From: Acinetobacter lactucae
Lineage (GTDB): Bacteria; Pseudomonadota; Gammaproteobacteria; Pseudomonadales; Moraxellaceae
NCBI RefSeq assembly: GCF_001605885.1
Contig: NZ_LRPE01000011.1
Span: forward strand, 1-64,000
Length of the DNA stretch: 64,000 nucleotides
Direction: 5' to 3'
In this document: positions 44,257 to 54,313 of the stretch, piece after piece
Layout: the number at the start of each line of letters is the position of its first letter
Numbering within the stretch: the first letter of the stretch is position 1
Position numbers and translations under genes: made by a program
Notes under the pieces: generated by a model
What the model was told of the DNA's origin: nothing
Databases searched by the model: none
What the model saw: the letters and a program-made list of their open reading frames with translations, nothing else

Positions 44257-45804
44257 ATGCTGAAGCCTCTTCTTATAAAAATTAGTCCTCTTGATAATGT
44301 AGCCATTGTAGTGAATGACGGCGGTTTACCAGCCTCTACACCTATTGAAGAATACCAACTCATCTTGGTTGATCATGTGCCACAAGGACATAAAGTTTTA
44401 TTAGAGTCATTAAAGCAAGGTGAAGCCATTGTTCGTTATGGGGAAATTATTGGCTATGCCAATAAAGATTTACCTTCGGGTTCATGGGTAAATGAAGCCG
44501 TTACCCAAATGCCTGAGGCACCTGAGCTAGATGATCTTGAGTTAGCAACTCGTCCTGATCCAAAGCTTCCAGCCTTGAGCGGCTATACATTTAAAGGTTA
44601 TAAAAATAAAGATGGCAGCGTCGGCACAAAGAATATTTTAGGTATTACGACCAGTGTTAACTGTGTAGAAGGTATTGTCGATTATGTCGTTAAAATTATT
44701 GAACGTGATTTACTTCCTAAATATCCAAATGTAGATGGTGTAGTCGGATTAAACCATTTATATGGCTGCGGTGTGGCAATCGATGCACCCGCTGCAATTG
44801 TTCCTATTCGTACAATTCATAATCTTGCACTCAACCCTAATTTTGGTGGAGAAATTATGATGGTGAGTCTGGGCTGCGAAAAAATGCAACCCGAACGACT
44901 TTTAAATATTCCTAAAGAAAACAAATATATTCCCCTAGCAAACGAAGATATTATTCAGTTGCAAGATGAACGTCATAACGGTTTTGAAAGTATGGTCAAC
45001 CATATTTTAACCGTGGCAGAACAACACCTTGAAAAGCTTAATCAACGTACTCGAGAAGAAGTTCCAGCTTCTAATTTAGTTGTAGGTATGCAATGTGGTG
45101 GGAGTGATGCATTTTCCGGAGTCACCTCTAACCCTGCCGTTGGTTTCGCAGCTGACTTGATTGTGCAATGTGGCGGTACAGTCATGTTCTCTGAGGTTAC
45201 GGAAGTCCGTGATGGTATTCACTTACTTACTCCACGTGCAGCAAATGAACAAGTTGCCAAAGACCTAATTCGGGAAATGAAATGGTACGACGACTATTTA
45301 GCAGCAGGCCAAGTCGACCGAAGTGCCAATACTACACCAGGTAATAAAAAAGGTGGGCTGAATAACATTGTAGAAAAAGCGATGGGATCGATCGCAAAAT
45401 CGGGTCGCTCACCGATTGTAGAAGTTCTCGCACCAGGTCAAAGACCGACAAAAAAAGGATTAATTTTTGCGGCAACACCTTCGAGTGACTTTATCTGTGG
45501 TACGCAGCAAATGGCATCTGGTATTACCGTTCAAGTCTTTACCACAGGCCGCGGTACACCTTATGGGCTGGCAGCAGTGCCGGTCATTAAAATGGCAAGC
45601 CGAAACAATATTGCAAACCGTTGGTATGACCTGATCGATATAAGTGCTGGCGATATTGCCATTGGGAAGAAAACTATTGAAGAAGTGGGCTGGGAACTTT
45701 TTGAACTGATTTTACAAGTGGCTAGTGGTGAAAAACAAACGTGGTCGGACCGTTGGGGTATTCATAACTCACTCGCTGTATTTAACCCTGCACCCGTGAC
45801 CTAA
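44257..45804 (+). CDS. garD: Galactarate dehydratase
   Basis: A 515-residue UxaA-family enzyme dehydrating meso-galactarate to 5-keto-4-deoxyglucarate. It has an N-terminal SAF domain (residues about 1-90) and the catalytic region with [38 protein letters not shown] and [21 protein letters not shown]. The enzyme is metal-dependent. It shares the later steps with glucarate. AAGGA precedes the ATG, and a strong terminator follows. Confidence 0.92.
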   Translation: MLKPLLIKISPLDNVAIVVNDGGLPASTPIEEYQLILVDHVPQGHKVLLESLKQGEAIVRYGEIIGYANKDLPSGSWVNEAVTQMPEAPELDDLELATRPDPKLPALSGYTFKGYKNKDGSVGTKNILGITTSVNCVEGIVDYVVKIIERDLLPKYPNVDGVVGLNHLYGCGVAIDAPAAIVPIRTIHNLALNPNFGGEIMMVSLGCEKMQPERLLNIPKENKYIPLANEDIIQLQDERHNGFESMVNHILTVAEQHLEKLNQRTREEVPASNLVVGMQCGGSDAFSGVTSNPAVGFAADLIVQCGGTVMFSEVTEVRDGIHLLTPRAANEQVAKDLIREMKWYDDYLAAGQVDRSANTTPGNKKGGLNNIVEKAMGSIAKSGRSPIVEVLAPGQRPTKKGLIFAATPSSDFICGTQQMASGITVQVFTTGRGTPYGLAAVPVIKMASRNNIANRWYDLIDISAGDIAIGKKTIEEVGWELFELILQVASGEKQTWSDRWGIHNSLAVFNPAPVT

Positions 45805-45812
45805 CAAAGTTT

Positions 45813-45842
45813 AAAAGATGAGGCATACCGCCTCATCTTTTT
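45813..45842 (+). terminator. Rho-independent terminator after garD
   Basis: GATGAGGC, loop ATACC, GCCTCATC, flanked by AAAA and TTTTT. It closes the permease/garD unit. Confidence 0.88.
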
Positions 45843-45930
45843 CACATTTCCCATATTAATTACGACACATTTCACCAAAACTTAACATCGCTGCTAAAAT
45901 AACATCGAAAATTAAGAACTCTATTTCTCT

Positions 45931-46827
45931 ATGCAAAATCAGACTGCTCTAAACCTCCCCTCAACTCAACTTGGAAAAGCATTGCTTTGTCTTATGACAT
46001 CGGCATTATTATTTTCCATTATGGGAGTGTGCATTCGTTTTGCTTCGCAAACCGTAGACAATGCGACTGTCGTGTTTTTTAGAAATGCAGTGGGTTTATT
46101 TATTTTTATTCCGATGCTGTTTAAACAGGGTCTAGACTTTATTAAAACCGATAAACTCTGGATGCATACGTGGCGGAGCCTAGTTGGGCTTGCCGCAATG
46201 TATGGTTTTTTCTATGCTATTGCAAACTTAAAGCTATCAAATGCCATGGTTTTCAGTTATTCATCTCCTATCTTTATTCCACTGATTGCATGGCTTTTCT
46301 TAAAAGAAAAAATTACCAAATCGATGATTTTTGCCGCAGTTATTGGGCTCATTGGAGTTTTATTTGTCGCTAAACCCGACCAAGGTTTATTTAACGCATT
46401 ATCTTTTATTGGCTTGGGTGCATGCTTTTTATCAGCAATGGCCTTTGTCACCGTAAGAGCTTTAACCAGTACAGAGCCACCTGAACGTATCGTTTTTTAT
46501 TTCTGTATTTTTGGTAGTTTAATTTCCTCTATTCCAATGTTCTGGCATTGGCGTATTTTCACTTGGCATGAACTGGCATTGCTGATTGCCGCAGGACTTT
46601 TAGCTAATATTAGTCAACTATTTATGTCTTATGCTTATAGCTTAGCGCCAGCAGGACAAATTGGCCCAATGAATTACATTGCCATTATTTTTGCAGGAAT
46701 ATGGGGATTTGTTTTTTGGCATGAATTACCAGATTTATTCAGCATTATCGGCATATTTATTATTTTATTTGCGATTTTGCTCTGTAATCCATTTTTGCAG
46801 AAAAAGTTACTCTCTCGATTTAAATAG
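45931..46827 (+). CDS. DMT superfamily (EamA) transporter
   Basis: A 298-residue membrane protein with ten predicted helices in two EamA halves (about 15-145 and 160-290). FFRNAVGLFIF, SSPIFIPLIAWLFLKEK and the second-half NYIAIIFAGIWGFVFW are typical. Such proteins usually export metabolites or amino acids. Its substrate is unknown. It is monocistronic and ends 14 bases from the convergent AraC gene. Nothing ties it to the aldarate genes upstream beyond position. Confidence 0.85.
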   Translation: MQNQTALNLPSTQLGKALLCLMTSALLFSIMGVCIRFASQTVDNATVVFFRNAVGLFIFIPMLFKQGLDFIKTDKLWMHTWRSLVGLAAMYGFFYAIANLKLSNAMVFSYSSPIFIPLIAWLFLKEKITKSMIFAAVIGLIGVLFVAKPDQGLFNALSFIGLGACFLSAMAFVTVRALTSTEPPERIVFYFCIFGSLISSIPMFWHWRIFTWHELALLIAAGLLANISQLFMSYAYSLAPAGQIGPMNYIAIIFAGIWGFVFWHELPDLFSIIGIFIILFAILLCNPFLQKKLLSRFK

Positions 46828-46841
46828 CGACACTCCCTATT

Positions 46842-47912
46842 CTAATTTAGATACTGTATTCGATACTCATTTGGTGAAATGCCTGTCCAGTGACGATAAG
46901 CTTTTCTAAAATTAGAAGTATCCGAAAAGCCAATTCTCTCGGCAATTTCATCTATGGTTAAAGTCGTCTCTCGTAAATACTCATCGGCAAGACGGCGCCG
47001 AGTCTCATCTAATAACTCTTGATAGGTTAAATCAAAACCTGCCAAGCGCCGATGTAAGGTCCGCTTTGACATATGTAAACGTTCAGCCATTTCTTGGGCC
47101 GATGGAAAAAGCCCTGTTCCATCCAATAGTATTAAACGAATCGTTTTCACCAACTCAGGCTCCTCAAGTTCAGTAGCACCTAGCATCCGCTCACAAAACG
47201 ACTTACACATATCAGCGGTAATCGGGTTGGCATTTGGACAAGGTACATCAAGCCACTTTAAATCAAAGTGCCATTGCATCACCCCAGCATTAAACTGAAC
47301 AGGACAATGAAAGACTTTTTCATATTCTTCTGCATAGTCAGGCGCTGGATAGGGCAACAAAAGCTTCTTGGCTTGAAATGGTCCTTCAAGCACACGTTCA
47401 ATTAAGGTTTGCATGGAGCTAAACCAAAACTCGCACACTAAAGGCAGAAGCTTACCAAGTGCAATAATGTCCTGCCCTTCAAAAATCGCAGCATCATCTC
47501 GAATATAAAATGACTTCTTTAAAATAGGCCCTGCAAGCTTAATGTGTCGAATGCCAAGCTCGACTGCTTGTCTAAAATTACGTGAGGAATATAACGCATA
47601 GCCATACACTCCAAAATCTGACAATCGCTGCTTTTGTCCTGCGCGCAGACCAATGAGTGGATCATGTGATAGCTTTTGAATATTTTGAAATAACTGAATT
47701 TTTTGGACTTGAGAAATATATAAAGAGGATTGATTCATCGTATCTGGTGAAATATTTGTGCCAGAGAGAACTTCTGATATTGAATGGCCTTGCGAACCCA
47801 TTTCATCAAATAAACTGGTCAAACCTAGCAAATATGTATTGGCACCTAAGGATGTATTATCATAATTTCCTTCGATAATAGCATTTGTATCTTTATAAAC
47901 ATTATTAGGCAT
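46842..47912 (-). CDS. AraC family regulator
   Basis: A 356-residue regulator with an N-terminal arabinose-binding-type domain (about 30-215) and a C-terminal AraC helix-turn-helix pair (about 255-350; TIDEIAERIGFSDTSNFRKAYRHW). It belongs to the same general type as the regulator at 6998. It is divergent from the coniferyl-aldehyde dehydrogenase gene with 129 bases between, so it probably activates that gene. The inducer may be an aromatic aldehyde or alcohol, by inference. Confidence 0.86.
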   Translation of the reverse strand: MPNNVYKDTNAIIEGNYDNTSLGANTYLLGLTSLFDEMGSQGHSISEVLSGTNISPDTMNQSSLYISQVQKIQLFQNIQKLSHDPLIGLRAGQKQRLSDFGVYGYALYSSRNFRQAVELGIRHIKLAGPILKKSFYIRDDAAIFEGQDIIALGKLLPLVCEFWFSSMQTLIERVLEGPFQAKKLLLPYPAPDYAEEYEKVFHCPVQFNAGVMQWHFDLKWLDVPCPNANPITADMCKSFCERMLGATELEEPELVKTIRLILLDGTGLFPSAQEMAERLHMSKRTLHRRLAGFDLTYQELLDETRRRLADEYLRETTLTIDEIAERIGFSDTSNFRKAYRHWTGISPNEYRIQYLN

Positions 47913-48041
47913 TTAACTCACACCATCCCTAGAGTGACGTGCATAATGGCACTAAACTACCTCTTGTTGTCTCAATTTAACATCGACCATACGACGCTTC
48001 AAGCATAAAGTATGATAAGCAAAAGTATGGAAGGAATAATA

Positions 48042-49502
48042 ATGGAACAGTCCACCTTAAAAGAATATAGCGGCTCTGCCACTGAACATATGGAACTTAT
48101 TTTTTCCAAACAACGTGCCAATTTTGAGGCAGATCCTTACCCAAGCCTTGAAGCACGCCGCACAAAACTGCATCAACTTAAAAAACAAATTATCCGTTAT
48201 CAAGATGCTTTAGCTGCTGCGATTAATTCCGATTTTAGTTCAAGATCACTTGATGAATCTAAATTACTAGATTTGCTTGGCTCTGTGTTGGAGGCTGATC
48301 ATGCAATTCATCATTTACGCCGCTGGATGCGCCCAAGTAAACGCCGTACCGAGCTTTTATTTTTATCAAACCGTTTAAGTGTGCAATATCAACCTAAAGG
48401 CGTGGTGGGTGTGATTGTTCCTTGGAATTTCCCAGTTTATTTAGCACTTGGCCCACTCATTGCCGCATTAGCTGCAGGCAACCGAGTCATGATTAAGCTG
48501 CCTGAAATTACCCCGAATACCAATGCGATGCTTCGACGCATGCTTGCTGAAGTCTTTAATGAAGATGAAGTGGCTGTGTTTGGTGAAGAAATTACAGATC
48601 CAGCTAGATTTACCACTTTGCCATTTAACCATATTGTATTTACAGGTTCTCCTGCGATTGGCAAGGTCGTTATGCGAGCAGCGGCTGAAAATCTAACACC
48701 TGTTACACTCGAATTAGGTGGGAAATCACCTGCAATTGTAAGCCGCAACTACCCGCTTACCGATGCTGCAAAACGTATTACGCATGGTAAAGCAACAAAT
48801 AGTGGGCAAATCTGTGTAGCACCTGACTATGCGTTGGTTCCAAAAGAAAGTATTGATGAATTTGTGGATGCAGCAAAATCAAGCTTTATAAAAATGTTTG
48901 GTCAGAACATCACAAACAATGAAAATTACACATCCATTGTGAATGACCGTCATTTAAAACGTATTCAAGATATTTTGACTGATGCACAAGAGAAAGGTGC
49001 CCGCATTATTCCTTGCGATACTTATAGTTTCGACCAACAAGGTCGCAGAATGCCTGTACAGATTGTGCTGAATTGCACGCCAGATATGCGCATAATGAAA
49101 GAAGAACTCTTTGGCCCTATTTTACCAGTGGTGGCTTATGACTCTTTAGATGATGCAATCACCTATGTGAAATCGGACGAACGACCTTTAGCACTTTATT
49201 GCTTTACGCATAGCTCAGTAGAACGCGACCGAATTTTACGTGAAACTCATTCGGGGGGCGTGACCATCAATGACTGGGGCTGGCATGTAGTTAACCATGA
49301 TGCTCCTTTTGGTGGTATCGGCAACTCAGGTATGGGGTCATATCATGGTGAAGAAGGTTTCCGTGAACTTTCTCATGCAAAAACTGTATTTATTCGCCAT
49401 AGGTTCTTCCCAACTCAGCTTTTCCACCCTCCTTATGGGACATTTCTGCAAAAGCTAGCGATTCGCTTCTTCTTAAAAAAAGGTGATCCTAATATTAAGT
49501 AA
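48042..49502 (+). CDS. Coniferyl-aldehyde dehydrogenase family protein
   Basis: An aldehyde dehydrogenase of 486 residues, starting at 48042 after AAGGAATAAT; two upstream ATGs are less well placed. Catalytic Cys is in KATNSGQICVAP near residue 258, and the Glu in LELGGKSPAIV near 225. The sequence PWNFPVYLALGPLIAALAAGNR and the short C-terminus match the CalB subgroup that oxidises coniferyl aldehyde to ferulate. Some members act on fatty aldehydes instead. If coniferyl aldehyde is the substrate, the ferulate formed would enter the hca pathway encoded 11 kb upstream. Confidence 0.82.
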   Translation: MEQSTLKEYSGSATEHMELIFSKQRANFEADPYPSLEARRTKLHQLKKQIIRYQDALAAAINSDFSSRSLDESKLLDLLGSVLEADHAIHHLRRWMRPSKRRTELLFLSNRLSVQYQPKGVVGVIVPWNFPVYLALGPLIAALAAGNRVMIKLPEITPNTNAMLRRMLAEVFNEDEVAVFGEEITDPARFTTLPFNHIVFTGSPAIGKVVMRAAAENLTPVTLELGGKSPAIVSRNYPLTDAAKRITHGKATNSGQICVAPDYALVPKESIDEFVDAAKSSFIKMFGQNITNNENYTSIVNDRHLKRIQDILTDAQEKGARIIPCDTYSFDQQGRRMPVQIVLNCTPDMRIMKEELFGPILPVVAYDSLDDAITYVKSDERPLALYCFTHSSVERDRILRETHSGGVTINDWGWHVVNHDAPFGGIGNSGMGSYHGEEGFRELSHAKTVFIRHRFFPTQLFHPPYGTFLQKLAIRFFLKKGDPNIK

Positions 49503-49511
49503 CCATTATAG

Positions 49512-49540
49512 AAAAAGCCTCGTAATGAGGCTTTTTTTTT
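49512..49540 (+). terminator. Rho-independent terminator
   Basis: AAAAAGCCTC, loop GTAAT, GAGGCTTTTT with further T residues. It ends the aldehyde dehydrogenase transcript. Confidence 0.9.
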
Positions 49541-49680
49541 GGATTTTAATTGATCACTGGTTTTTTAAAAGAATAATAAAAATCCAAGCCATACAACTTC
49601 ACCCAAACAATGGCAAATCACTGCACAACTATCTGTTTTATAATTAAAAAAAATAGACCACAGCTATTAATTTTTAAAAT

Positions 49681-50019
49681 TCATTTAATAAATTCTATTG
49701 TATACCCATCAATCTTTTTTTGGTCATTTTCAAAAAGTTTCAATTTAATCAATCCGCTAGTAATATTTCCTTTAACAGAATATGTATAGTAATAATAGCT
49801 TTGCTCACCACCATCACCTCCAAAATATTTCCCAGCCTTACGTAAATTATATTGTGTTATATCACCATATTTATTACGTAGTTCTATATCTTGCTTAAAG
49901 ACTTGATCAATATAGATTTCATTATTTTTAGAAAGCCTATTTGCTATATAGTTTGTTATCAACATAAGTGGTGCTAATAAAGCTATTATTATCAGTATTT
50001 TTTTCATATTAAATTTCAT
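49681..50019 (-). CDS. Small membrane-anchored hypothetical protein
   Basis: A 112-residue protein with an N-terminal hydrophobic segment (about residues 6-25), acting as signal or membrane anchor. The rest, with YGDITQYNLRKAGKYFGGDGGEQSY and KGNITSGLIKLKLFENDQ, looks like a small extracytoplasmic domain reminiscent of Coa1-like proteins. That likeness is weak and from memory of the pattern only. It is very AT-rich with many Lys and Asn codons. It stands with two other orphan small genes. Function not recognised. Confidence 0.6.
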   Translation of the reverse strand: MKFNMKKILIIIALLAPLMLITNYIANRLSKNNEIYIDQVFKQDIELRNKYGDITQYNLRKAGKYFGGDGGEQSYYYYTYSVKGNITSGLIKLKLFENDQKKIDGYTIEFIK

Positions 50020-50226
50020 TATTACGTACCATAAAAATTAAAAAACTAACTCTCACAAATGATATTCCACAATTCTTCATTATCAATATAATTTTTTCCT
50101 AAATATTCAACCCAAAATTACTACACCTAAGATTAAATAAAAAATTATTTATTTAACTTATTAATATTATTTACGATTATTTTCCCCTCTCTTTCACTTA
50201 CTAATAGTTTAAAATAAGTATAAAAA

Positions 50227-50673
50227 CTAAAATAAATCACTTGAATGTTTATCCGACAAGCATGATTCCTCATAATCAAGAAAATCCTTCTTATCATCTA
50301 AATATTTTTTAACTACAGCATAATTAACCTTTTCAAGTATATTAATTGCATAATAGTGTCTACTTTCAAAGCCTTCCCAACCACATAAATAAGACTCCAA
50401 AGTATTTAATATTTTTTCAATACATTTAATATCGTTATTAAAAAATACAATTCTTAATGTTGAATTATTAGATGGCTTTATTAAATCATCAAAATAGAGC
50501 GTTTCATCTTCTATTTCAACCTGAATAAGATCATCAAATGCAAGGTTAGGTGCAAAGAAAGGAATACTTCTAACAAAGTATTGATCATGTTTATACATCT
50601 CTCCCCAAATAGACTCTCTTGACAACTCATTATTTTGATCTAAATAGTCTATTACAATTTTTTTATTATTCAC
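50227..50673 (-). CDS. DUF4265-like hypothetical protein
   Basis: A 148-residue cytosolic protein beginning with GTG after AAAGGCG. The pattern ESIWGEMYKHDQYFVRSIPFFAPNLAFDDLIQVE followed by TLRIVFF matches the layout of DUF4265 proteins (start with a Glu-Ser-Trp box, then IPFFA). This family is found near polymorphic-toxin immunity genes and alone; its role is unknown. The gene is unusually AT-rich, and no toxin gene is adjacent. It may be an orphan immunity gene or part of an acquired patch. Confidence 0.62.
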   Translation of the reverse strand: MNNKKIVIDYLDQNNELSRESIWGEMYKHDQYFVRSIPFFAPNLAFDDLIQVEIEDETLYFDDLIKPSNNSTLRIVFFNNDIKCIEKILNTLESYLCGWEGFESRHYYAINILEKVNYAVVKKYLDDKKDFLDYEESCLSDKHSSDLF

Positions 50674-50746
50674 TATATCGCCTTTTATTTACATATCTGT
50701 TTTTTGAAAAATATAAATTTTTAAATATCATTTTTTCCTTATAGAT

Positions 50747-51157
50747 TTAATCATAATACCCTTCTATGAATATTATAATTGCTTCAACTGGTAAAAATGG
50801 TTCTTCTTCATAATTTGGTTCATAAAAACCTATCCCAAATTTAAATGAAGTTAGACTATCCCCATCAATAGTAATATCTTTATCTAATGTAGCCATTAGC
50901 TTATAAGCTTCTGATGCAGTTAGCTTAGATATCTCTGTACCATTAAAAATAACTTGAGCAGGTTCATAAAATACCAATGCTATAACTTTATCAGCACTAT
51001 CATAATCTAAACTAACCCCAAGTTCATCATAACCATCAGTAGAGGAGTTTTCCCCAAATACTCTAGGTTCGTACCCAAACATAAGCTTTCTTATTTCTTC
51101 TCTTTTCATGCCAAACTTAATTAAACCAGCTCCCACGTATGGGGTTATCTCAAACAT
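50747..51157 (-). CDS. Hypothetical protein, possible orphan immunity protein
   Basis: A 136-residue acidic protein without signal peptide. It opens with PYVGAGLIKFGMKREEIRKLM, a pattern often seen in small immunity-type proteins and in SMI1-neighbourhood genes, followed by a beta-rich middle. GAGAAAG precedes the ATG. It is 73 bases upstream of the DUF4265-like gene on the same strand. No toxin or secretion gene is seen. The function is not recognised; an immunity role is only suggested. Confidence 0.6.
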   Translation of the reverse strand: MFEITPYVGAGLIKFGMKREEIRKLMFGYEPRVFGENSSTDGYDELGVSLDYDSADKVIALVFYEPAQVIFNGTEISKLTASEAYKLMATLDKDITIDGDSLTSFKFGIGFYEPNYEEEPFLPVEAIIIFIEGYYD

Positions 51158-51303
51158 TATTCTTTCTCAACTATTTTTAAGTGATTAGTTATTCAACAAG
51201 TAGTCTGTATACAATCACATATTATACATATGTCGTTTCGAATTTTGATTGTATATCATCTATCTCTTTAAGTTTTACCTTTCAATCAGTTCCTTCTTTT
51301 CAA

Positions 51304-51334
51304 AATAAAAAAAGCTAGGCTCCTGCCTAGCTTT
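51304..51334 (-). terminator. Terminator after CycA-like permease gene
   Basis: Minus direction: AAAGCTAGGC, loop AGGA, GCCTAGCTTT, then a T-run. It lies 20 bases past the stop of the permease gene. Confidence 0.88.
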
Positions 51335-51354
51335 AAAAAAATTCATTATGTAGT

Positions 51355-52818
51355 TTAAATATAATCAATCTTTTGAGCTTTTAAAATATCAAGCTGCAAC
51401 ATCTTTTTCTTTTTATATCTATAGGCAATAAACAAACCAATAAACCAGATTGGTGAACACTCAAGTGCAATTAAGGTATCATGATCTAAAGCTAAAATTA
51501 CAATAGTGAAAACTAAAAACAGCATCGTAAACCATGCCATAAATAATCCACCCGGCATTTTATATTGGGATTGAATATGTAATTCAGGGAATTTTTTACG
51601 ATAGGAAATATAAGAAAGCACAATCAACATGAATGTAAAAATACATAAAATTGAAGTGAGCGCTGAAATAATTGTAAACGCAGTCATGACGTTTGGAACA
51701 ATAAATAAAATAGAAGTTCCCACCGTCACACAAGCCATCGAAAATACGAGTCCTCTAATTGGAACCTTATTTTTAGATAACTTACTAAAGCTTTTAGGAG
51801 CATCGTTGTCTAATGCTAAACCGTATAACATACGACTGGTCGCAAAGATTCCACTATTTGCAGAAGATAAAGCCGAAGTCGCAACAACAAAGTTGATTAA
51901 ACCTGCTGCAATTGGTAACCCAACTAAAGTAAACATTTCCACAAATGGGCTCTTTTCTGGTGAAACTTTTGCCCAAGATGTGACCGCAATAATACAAACC
52001 AATGCACCTACGTAGAATAATAAAATGCGTAAAGGAATAGAGTTAATCGCTTTTGGAAGTGATTTATGCGGGTCTTTGGTTTCAGCAGCAGTTGTGCCAA
52101 CAAGTTCAATGCCTACAAATGCAAATATGGCAATTTGGAAGCCTGCCAAGAAACCTGTAACGCCATAAGGAAACATCGACTCTGTTTCAAACAAATGGCT
52201 CATTGAAGCCTTAACGCCATTTGGTGAAGTAAACCCAGTACCAATTAAATAAATACCCGCCAGAATAAACAGAATAATTGCAGTAATTTTGATGAGTGAG
52301 AACCAAAACTCAAGTTCACCGAACAATCGAACGGCCACAAAATTGAGTATGGTTAAAATTGCTAATGAAGTAAATGCAGGAATCCAGACGGGTAAATCAG
52401 GATACCAAAACTGCATGTACCCTCCGATCACGATCACGTCTGCAATAGCAGTAATAATCCAGTTACACCAATAGGACCAACCAAGGAAGAATCCCGCCCA
52501 CGGACCTAAATAAGCCGTTGCAAAATCTGCGAATGTTTTAAAATTAGTATTCGCCAGCAGCAACTCGCCCATTGCTCGCATTACGAAGAAAAAGAAGAAA
52601 CCAATAATTAAATAGGTTAAAACAATTGAAGTTCCTGAAATGCTTAATGTTTTACCGGAACCCATAAATAATCCAGTACCAATTGCACCACCGATTGCGA
52701 TCATCTGAATATGACGATTGGTTAATGAGCGTTGCAATTTCTCTTCTTCTTGCTCAGTCATATGTTGACTACCAAGAAGATCTCCTTCCAGGAATTGCTT
52801 TCCGTTATTCTTACTCAT
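51355..52818 (-). CDS. Amino-acid permease, CycA-like (AAT family)
   Basis: A 487-residue inner-membrane transporter with 12 predicted helices. It is strongly similar to E. coli CycA (LTNRHIQMIAIGGAIGTGLF, GIELVGTTAAETKDP, ATSALSSANSGIF). CycA carries glycine, D-alanine and D-serine, but close relatives carry other amino acids. Here it lies downstream of an ast-type aminotransferase/succinyltransferase pair on the same strand, so ornithine or another cationic amino acid is also possible by context. GGAG precedes the ATG. The gap to the ast pair is 400 bases, so it may have its own promoter. Confidence 0.88.
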   Translation of the reverse strand: MSKNNGKQFLEGDLLGSQHMTEQEEEKLQRSLTNRHIQMIAIGGAIGTGLFMGSGKTLSISGTSIVLTYLIIGFFFFFVMRAMGELLLANTNFKTFADFATAYLGPWAGFFLGWSYWCNWIITAIADVIVIGGYMQFWYPDLPVWIPAFTSLAILTILNFVAVRLFGELEFWFSLIKITAIILFILAGIYLIGTGFTSPNGVKASMSHLFETESMFPYGVTGFLAGFQIAIFAFVGIELVGTTAAETKDPHKSLPKAINSIPLRILLFYVGALVCIIAVTSWAKVSPEKSPFVEMFTLVGLPIAAGLINFVVATSALSSANSGIFATSRMLYGLALDNDAPKSFSKLSKNKVPIRGLVFSMACVTVGTSILFIVPNVMTAFTIISALTSILCIFTFMLIVLSYISYRKKFPELHIQSQYKMPGGLFMAWFTMLFLVFTIVILALDHDTLIALECSPIWFIGLFIAYRYKKKKMLQLDILKAQKIDYI

Positions 52819-53218
52819 GTAATATTTACTCCAATTTATAGCAATCGTTGTAAATGTTTTAATAATAAATAAATTATATGATTATCAATTTAGTCCATTA
52901 AATCATGTTAAAAATATTATTAAATCATTTAAAACCTTATAAATTCCTTTTTAAAAGCTATTACCTATAACAATAAAAATTAATCATAAATCCTTTCCTT
53001 CATTATTATATTAGCCTGATCTCTATCAATATAATTTCGGTAGAGAATTAAAATATATGAATTAATTAAATATTTTAATTGTCTGACTTTTATAGAATAG
53101 CGGCAGGCTAATGAATTCCAGCTCAGCGAACAAGATTGTGTTTATCCATATACCAATCTTGCGTTAGCGATAATATAGTATTCCTTCTTAAATTTGGTGA
53201 AATGTATAGTATTCCTGC
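52819..53218. promoter_or_regulatory. 400-base intergenic region before the permease gene
   Basis: No gene seen. It is AT-rich and should hold the permease promoter. CAAGATTG and CAATCTTG (53131-53161) form an 8-bp stem, a possible weak terminator for the ast pair. A direct repeat of 18 bases is at 53174 and 53205. Confidence 0.5.
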
Positions 53219-53222
53219 TTAA
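53174..53222. repeat. Short direct repeat at the succinyltransferase gene end
   Basis: TATAGTATTCC-TCTTAA type units of 18 bases at 53174 and 53205 differ at one base and are 31 bases apart. The second covers the stop codon of the minus-strand succinyltransferase. It looks like a small local duplication. Confidence 0.6.
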
Positions 53223-54313
53223 TTAACAGCCATTCGCAAATGATCAGTCTCTTTGAGTTTGTTTACCGCTTTTGGATTGGAAACGTGTTTAGCTTGAACA
53301 CTTAGCACACGAACTAAACAACCATTTTCGGCATTCAATTGTTCTGCCTGTTCTTTAGTTAATTGCAGCTCTTCTTTATAAGGTTTGCTATACACAAGAA
53401 TGGCGCGATAATTTTCATAGTCATCATTGGCTACAATGTAAGGTTCATCCCCTACCGCAATATTTTCAGGTTGTTCAATTTGGACCACTACAGATTGACT
53501 TTCTTTAATCGCTCGTAAGTTTTCAATATCGGCCTGCAATGTCGCCCCACCATCAAAAATATCGACATATCCTTTATAGCGCAGGCCTTCTTCTAGCAAG
53601 AGATTGTAGGCTGGTCGAGTATTTGGATGAACAATACCAATCGCTGCTTTAGCATCATCTGGCAACATATCGACATAGAGTGGATGTCTTGGCATCAGCT
53701 CTGCAATAAATGCTTTTTGCCCGACTCCACTTAAATAATCGGCTTTGGTAAATTCAATATCAAAAAACTTATGACCTACCGCATTCCAAAATGGTGACTG
53801 CCCATTTGCATCGGAATAGCCACGCATTTCTGCCACAATGGTTTCTTCAAAATATTGGCGAAATGCAGACAGGAACAAGAAGCGAACTTTAGATAAAAAT
53901 TTGCCATTTTTATTTAAGCGATAGTCCAGGTCTAAAAACAAAGTGCAAAGCTCACTACAATTGGTGTGGTCATTACTCAAATATAGTGTTGGTAAAGCTT
54001 TATAAACACTTAGCGGTTCCGAGGCATGAACTTGTGTTCCTACATGGAAGTTATACCAAGGCTCTTTTAAACCAAGGGCGACTTCAATTCCGCAAACGCC
54101 GACAACTTTATTAAGTTCAGTATCTTCTAAAACAAATAAGTAAACCTGATCTGCCTTTGGAAGTTCGCCTGCGACTGTCTTACACGCCCTCTCAATACGA
54201 GCAGCAAGTTTTTCCATATTTGGCTGCAAAGATGTCAAACCAAAACCTGCCTTTTGCGCCAACAGGTAAAGGTCATTAACATCTTTAGGTTCAATGTAGC
54301 GAATAATCATCAT
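53219..54313 (-). CDS. Arginine/ornithine N-succinyltransferase (AstA family paralogue)
   Basis: A 364-residue AstA-family enzyme that transfers succinyl from succinyl-CoA to the alpha-amino group of arginine or ornithine. [16 protein letters not shown] and FGLTSLQP near the N-terminus, EPWYNFHVG and [11 protein letters not shown] near the middle, and HPLYVDMLP are family motifs. Length is usual. It overlaps the aminotransferase gene by four bases. No astB, astD or astE is nearby, so this is an extra pair rather than the full operon. In pathogenic Acinetobacter an AstA paralogue (AstO) is known for ornithine use, and this gene fits it. Confidence 0.85.
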   Translation of the reverse strand: MMIIRYIEPKDVNDLYLLAQKAGFGLTSLQPNMEKLAARIERACKTVAGELPKADQVYLFVLEDTELNKVVGVCGIEVALGLKEPWYNFHVGTQVHASEPLSVYKALPTLYLSNDHTNCSELCTLFLDLDYRLNKNGKFLSKVRFLFLSAFRQYFEETIVAEMRGYSDANGQSPFWNAVGHKFFDIEFTKADYLSGVGQKAFIAELMPRHPLYVDMLPDDAKAAIGIVHPNTRPAYNLLLEEGLRYKGYVDIFDGGATLQADIENLRAIKESQSVVVQIEQPENIAVGDEPYIVANDDYENYRAILVYSKPYKEELQLTKEQAEQLNAENGCLVRVLSVQAKHVSNPKAVNKLKETDHLRMAVN

